A DNA stretch of 64,000 nt from an uncultured Clostridia bacterium. GTDB lineage: Bacteria > Bacillota > Clostridia > Oscillospirales > Acutalibacteraceae. The DNA lies in NCBI GenBank assembly GCA_937884995.1, contig CAKZZL010000027.1:34529-98528 (forward strand), in the 5' to 3' direction. The position numbers and the translations under genes were made by a program. Below the pieces are notes generated by a model, which saw nothing but the letters and a program-made list of their open reading frames with translations, was not told where the DNA came from and did no database searches. Positions 60,930 through 64,000 of this stretch are shown piece by piece. Every line of letters starts with the position of its first letter. Position 1 is the stretch's first letter.

Positions 60930-61556
60930 ATGAGAAAAAAAGAACGTGCTGAGCTGCTTATACAGGCACTCAAGGAGAAGTATCCAAAAGCAATATGTTC
61001 TTTGACTGCCCAAACTCCATTCGAACTATTAGTTGCGACAAGATTGTCCGCGCAATGTACAGATGCCAGAGTGAATTTAGTCACTCCGGCTCTTTTTGAT
61101 AACTACAGAAGTTTGGATGATTATTGCAATGCAGATGTCAGAGATATTGAAGCGATAATCAAGTCATGTGGATTTTATCATGCAAAAGCCAGGGACATCA
61201 TTGAAATGGCAAAAGGGGTTAAGGAACGCTTTAACGGAATTGTACCTGACAATATAGAGGATCTTACAAGTTTGCAGGGAGTAGGCAGAAAAACTGCAAA
61301 CCTTATCATAGGAGATGTCTACGGCAAACCTGCTGTTGTCGCTGACACACATCTTATCCGGATATCAAACAGAATGGGCCTTTGCGATAGCAAAGACCCA
61401 AAAAAAGTTGAGGAAGAACTTAAAAAGATACTTCCTCCGGATGAGAGCAATGATTTTTGCCACAGATGTGTATTGCACGGCAGGGAAACGTGTACGGCGC
61501 GCAAAGCAGATTGTGAAAATTGTGTCTGCAATGAATGGTGCAAGAAAATCATATAA
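60930..61556 (+). CDS. nth: Endonuclease III
   Basis: A 208-residue DNA glycosylase/AP lyase for oxidised pyrimidines. The helix-hairpin-helix LQGVGRKTANLI with its catalytic Lys is near residue 116, the catalytic Asp is in VVADTHLIRISNRMG near residue 134, and the [4Fe-4S] loop C-x6-C-x2-C-x5-C is at the C-terminus. It acts in base excision repair. It is read with the XRE gene. Confidence 0.95.
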   Translation: MRKKERAELLIQALKEKYPKAICSLTAQTPFELLVATRLSAQCTDARVNLVTPALFDNYRSLDDYCNADVRDIEAIIKSCGFYHAKARDIIEMAKGVKERFNGIVPDNIEDLTSLQGVGRKTANLIIGDVYGKPAVVADTHLIRISNRMGLCDSKDPKKVEEELKKILPPDESNDFCHRCVLHGRETCTARKADCENCVCNEWCKKII

Positions 61557-61557
61557 C

Positions 61558-61586
61558 TTGTAGAAATATTGTTTGTGTTGTATAAT
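61558..61586 (+). promoter_or_regulatory. Promoter of the large membrane-protein gene
   Basis: TTGTAG (61558-61563), 17-base spacer, TATAAT (61581-61586). Confidence 0.6.
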
Positions 61587-61615
61587 AAAGAAAATATCGC
61601 ATATGGGAGTCATTT

Positions 61616-63409
61616 ATGGAAACTATAAAAGTTGATTTCAAGGCTAAAAAAAGGAAAAAAGATAGCAGATTGTCTCAGTGTAGCACTCCGGTTAAGATTA
61701 TTATATCCATTGTTTTAACGTTGATAATATCTGCAGTTTTATATTATTTAATGCTGCCGGCACTTAACCCGAAGGCAATTGAACTATATATATGGCTTGC
61801 CTTGTCACTGGTTGTTTTTATAGGTATATTCGGCATGGTTTCAAGAGCCTATTCCGTAGAAGAAAATATGGAATATGCAAAAAGCAAAGCCAAAGTTCCT
61901 ATTATCCTTATTTTGATTATTATCGCTTTTGTTATAATAGGATATTTGACGGGTGCCGTAATATTCAGAGCAAAGTCATACAGAAATATTATCCAGGTTG
62001 AAAACGGAAACTTTGCAGAGGAAGTGGCTGAGATAGATTTCTCAAGCGTTCCGCGTCTTGACAAAGATTCTTCTGACATGCTCGCTACAAGAGCACTGGG
62101 TGACCTTTCCGACTATGTATCACAGTTTGTCGTTTCGGACTATTATTCAACTCAGATAAACTATAAAGGAACTCCGGTAAGAGTTCAGTCACTCGCATAT
62201 GGTGATATATTCAAATGGCTGCGTAACACAGCCAACGGAATTCCCGCATATATTATTGTTGACATGACAACACAAAAAGCAGATGTTGTAAGACTTGAAG
62301 AAACTATAAAATATTCTCCTGCAGAACATTTCAACGAATTCTTACTCAGACATTGCAGATTTAAATATCCGACATTAATGTTTGACACTCCGTCATTTGA
62401 AATAGATGATACAGGAAGACCTTATTGGATTGTTCCCGTAATTGATAAAACAATAGGACTTTTCGGCGGTACTGATATAATCGGAGCCATAATATGCGAT
62501 GCCGCAACAGGCGAAATGACACTGATTTCAACAAACCTTGAAGGTAAGACAAAACTTGATACAGATCTTTTCGTTACGGATGAAAACTATCAATGGCTCG
62601 ATTGCATATATTCGGCACAACTGCTTAATGAACAGTTCAACTATTTCGGAAAATATGTAAACGGATTTTGGAATTCAATCATAGGTCAGAGTGAAGTTAA
62701 AATAACAAGTTCCGGATACAACTATCTTGCATTAAATGATGATGTATATATGTATACCGGAGTTACATCAATAAGTTCTGATGAGTCGATTATAGGATTT
62801 GTCCTTATAAACCAGAGAACCAAGGACGCCAGATATTATCAGGTATCAGGAGCCCTTGAAGATACAGCCAGAACTTCTGCGCAAGGTAAAGTTCAGCAAT
62901 ATAGTTACACAGCAACTTTCCCGTTGCTTCTTAACGTAAGCAGTGAGCCGACATACTTTATGGCACTTAAAGATGACAGTGCACTTGTAAAGATGTATGC
63001 AATGGTAAATGTCAAGCAATCAACAGTTGTCGGTGTAGGCTCAAGCCTTGCTGAGTGTATGGAAAACTATGCAAGCGAACTTGAAAAGAACGGAATTAAC
63101 GTAAATATCGATATTGAAGATATATCCGAGGATGAAGATGTTGCAACCGAGAGCAAAGAGGTCGAGATAGAAACAATTTCAGGTAAAGTCGAAGACATAA
63201 GATCAGCTACGATTAACGGAGAAACATATTTCTATATCAAGGTTGAAGGTGACGAGAGCGCAAGATATTACAAAATATCTGCAGCAAAAGATGAAGAAGT
63301 CATTCGCCTGAATGTCGGAGATGAAGTTGTTATCAAAGTTGAACTTGTCAACAAGGACTTTGTAGAGATTGATGAGTTTGAATATCGCTCTGCTCATGAA
63401 AACAGATAA
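61616..63409 (+). CDS. Large membrane protein with extracytoplasmic domain, unknown function
   Basis: A 597-residue protein; I do not recognise a named family. A basic N-terminus is followed by three membrane helices (about 27-47, 57-77, 95-117) and a 480-residue region expected outside. That region has a PepSY-like look at its start (DKDSSDMLATRALGDLSDY) and ends with an acidic segment (SEDEDVATESKE, near residue 505) and a small beta domain of about 80 residues resembling an OB-type fold. A GGGAG site precedes the ATG. It has its own promoter and terminator. Confidence 0.8.
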   Translation: METIKVDFKAKKRKKDSRLSQCSTPVKIIISIVLTLIISAVLYYLMLPALNPKAIELYIWLALSLVVFIGIFGMVSRAYSVEENMEYAKSKAKVPIILILIIIAFVIIGYLTGAVIFRAKSYRNIIQVENGNFAEEVAEIDFSSVPRLDKDSSDMLATRALGDLSDYVSQFVVSDYYSTQINYKGTPVRVQSLAYGDIFKWLRNTANGIPAYIIVDMTTQKADVVRLEETIKYSPAEHFNEFLLRHCRFKYPTLMFDTPSFEIDDTGRPYWIVPVIDKTIGLFGGTDIIGAIICDAATGEMTLISTNLEGKTKLDTDLFVTDENYQWLDCIYSAQLLNEQFNYFGKYVNGFWNSIIGQSEVKITSSGYNYLALNDDVYMYTGVTSISSDESIIGFVLINQRTKDARYYQVSGALEDTARTSAQGKVQQYSYTATFPLLLNVSSEPTYFMALKDDSALVKMYAMVNVKQSTVVGVGSSLAECMENYASELEKNGINVNIDIEDISEDEDVATESKEVEIETISGKVEDIRSATINGETYFYIKVEGDESARYYKISAAKDEEVIRLNVGDEVVIKVELVNKDFVEIDEFEYRSAHENR

Positions 63410-63452
63410 GATACAGGACTGAAAAAGTCTTGTTTCTCAAATTAAAATGATA

Positions 63453-63480
63453 AAAAACGGTACAGGAGTGTACCGTTTTT
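63453..63480 (+). terminator. Terminator after the large membrane-protein gene
   Basis: A perfect 12-base stem (63453-63464 with 63469-63480), four-base loop, T-rich 3' arm. Confidence 0.85.
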
Positions 63481-63525
63481 AAATTTTAGATTGTATTAAG
63501 AAAGCTGAGTTGTGAGGACAAAATA

Positions 63526-63559
63526 AAAGCGACAGAAGCCTAAAATCTTCTGTCGCTTT
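63526..63559 (-). terminator. Terminator of the tRNA unit
   Basis: A 13-base perfect stem (63526-63538 with 63547-63559); on the minus strand it is followed by a short T-rich tract. Confidence 0.8.
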
Positions 63560-63563
63560 ATGC

Positions 63564-63638
63564 TGGTGACCCGGACGAGATTTGAACTCGTGTTACCGCC
63601 GTGAAAGGGCGGTGTCTTAACCGCTTGACCAAGAGGTC
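63564..63638 (-). tRNA. tRNA-Glu (UUC)
   Basis: A 75-base minus-strand tRNA with encoded CCA. Anticodon stem CCGCC/GGCGG encloses CTTTCAC, anticodon TTC. D arm, variable region and T arm (ACGAG/CTCGT) are normal. The acceptor stem is not: 5' GACCTCT against 3' CCGGGTC pairs only at positions 1-5, with C-C and T-C at the two inner positions. See findings. Confidence 0.85.
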
Positions 63639-63644
63639 GCATGG

Positions 63645-63721
63645 TGGTCGGGGTGACAGGATTCGAACCTGCGGCCCCATGCTCCCAAAGCACGTGCGCT
63701 ACCAGACTGCGCTACACCCCG
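63645..63721 (-). tRNA. tRNA-Pro (UGG)
   Basis: A 77-base minus-strand tRNA with encoded CCA. Acceptor CGGGGTG/CACCCCG, anticodon loop TTTGGGA with anticodon TGG, T loop TTCGAAT. All stems pair. It lies six bases upstream of tRNA-Glu in the same transcript. Confidence 0.95.
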
Positions 63722-63763
63722 GTATTGCGTCGTCTGAAGTATGTCCTGCAGGCGACGATCCGT

Positions 63764-63792
63764 ATCTTACACCGGATCCAGAATTTTGTCAA
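63764..63792 (-). promoter_or_regulatory. Promoter of the tRNA unit
   Basis: On the minus strand consensus TTGACA (63787-63792), 17-base spacer, TAAGAT (63764-63769). Confidence 0.8.
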
Positions 63793-63862
63793 CACCTCTT
63801 TTTGACTTTTTCTCAAAAAATTTTTCTCTCTGCCCTTTCCCCGCTTGGAATGCAACGATTTC

Positions 63863-63891
63863 TTGTCCTTCCGTTCTCCTGGTATTATACT
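63863..63891 (+). promoter_or_regulatory. Promoter of the gene at the window end
   Basis: TTGTCC (63863-63868), 17-base spacer, TATACT (63886-63891). Confidence 0.55.
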
Positions 63892-63914
63892 CACTCCGAC
63901 AGGAGGTATTTGCC

Positions 63915-64000
63915 ATGCGCATTACGATTCTTCCCAATGCCATGAAAGCCCTGGAAGGTATTTATATGAAGAACGAAGGAATTCCTTCGATTCTTCTCAT
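63915..64000 (+). CDS. Start of a probable NAD(P)H-hydrate repair enzyme, cut by window end
   Basis: An ATG eight bases after AGGAGG opens a frame running off the window. The 28 visible residues include AMKALEGIYMKNEGIPSILL, which resembles the N-terminus of NAD(P)H-hydrate epimerase/dehydratase (Nnr), where a Met-Lys-x2-Glu helix is followed by GIPS-x-LM. Nnr repairs damaged NAD(P)HX. The call rests on a short stretch only. Confidence 0.55.
   Translation, partial: MRITILPNAMKALEGIYMKNEGIPSILL

Noticed and set aside
63601..63945. Plus-strand open frame of 114 codons across the tRNA genes
   Set aside because: It runs through two antisense tRNAs and the tRNA promoter; the start of a real gene is at 63915 in another frame.

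Overview
The window reads as chromosomal DNA of a low-GC Gram-positive bacterium, most likely a clostridial gut-type Firmicute of the Lachnospiraceae kind. The support is a PolC-type replicase, the pyrH-frr-uppS-cdsA-dxr-rseP-ispG-polC gene order, an electron-transfer dihydroorotate dehydrogenase (PyrD 1B plus PyrK), TagB/TagF-type wall-polymer transferases, and strong AGGAGG ribosome sites with TTGACA/TATAAT promoters. Gene density is high. I saw no insertion sequence, prophage or CRISPR array.

Layout: 1-1290, 3' part of an O-antigen ligase-like membrane protein. 1.36-3.6 kb, rpsF-ssb-rpsR and a class II aldolase. 3.7-9.2 kb (minus), a seven-gene pyrimidine operon pyrC-K-D-F-E-B-I. 9.2-9.6 kb, a divergent control region with a consensus pyr promoter on one side and a pur promoter plus ZTP riboswitch and terminator on the other. 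9.6-20.8 kb, a nine-gene purine operon (purE, C, F-like, M, N, PurO-type IMP cyclohydrolase, stand-alone AICAR transformylase, D, L). 20.9-22.5 kb, a small membrane protein and an N-acetylhexosamine kinase-like gene. 22.6-35.4 kb, a run of essential genes (UMP kinase, ribosome recycling, lipid carrier, phospholipid and isoprenoid enzymes, site-2 protease, PolC), ending in an M20 peptidase and a FemAB-like transferase. 35.4-37.9 kb (minus), asnA and uxaC. 38-43 kb, yebC, a HAD phosphatase, a DUF4364 protein and valS. 43-48.7 kb, a wall or capsular glycopolymer export and synthesis locus. 48.8-56.7 kb, a VanY-type peptidase, a beta-helix/FN3 secreted protein, a Ser-rich membrane-anchored protein and two more CDP-glycerol-type transferases. 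56.8-60.3 kb, three SDR proteins, one carrying a zinc ribbon. 60.3-64 kb, an AT-rich non-coding stretch, an XRE regulator, nth, a large membrane protein, tRNA-Glu and tRNA-Pro, and the start of a probable nnr gene.

The two nucleotide operons together cover most of de novo UMP synthesis (no carAB here) and most of de novo IMP synthesis (no purB or purK here). The polymer genes (exporter pair, three CDP-polyol-phosphate transferases, one cytidylyltransferase, an acyltransferase) probably serve one or two surface polymers.

Most worth a second look: a PolC in which the proofreading exonuclease insert is absent; a PurF that lacks the N-terminal nucleophilic cysteine and other glutaminase signatures but keeps the PRPP and iron-sulfur motifs; IMP synthesis by two separate proteins; an SDR-zinc-ribbon fusion next to an SDR whose catalytic Lys is Arg; a tRNA-Glu with a damaged acceptor stem; and a structured AT-rich intergenic region at 60.4-60.7 kb.
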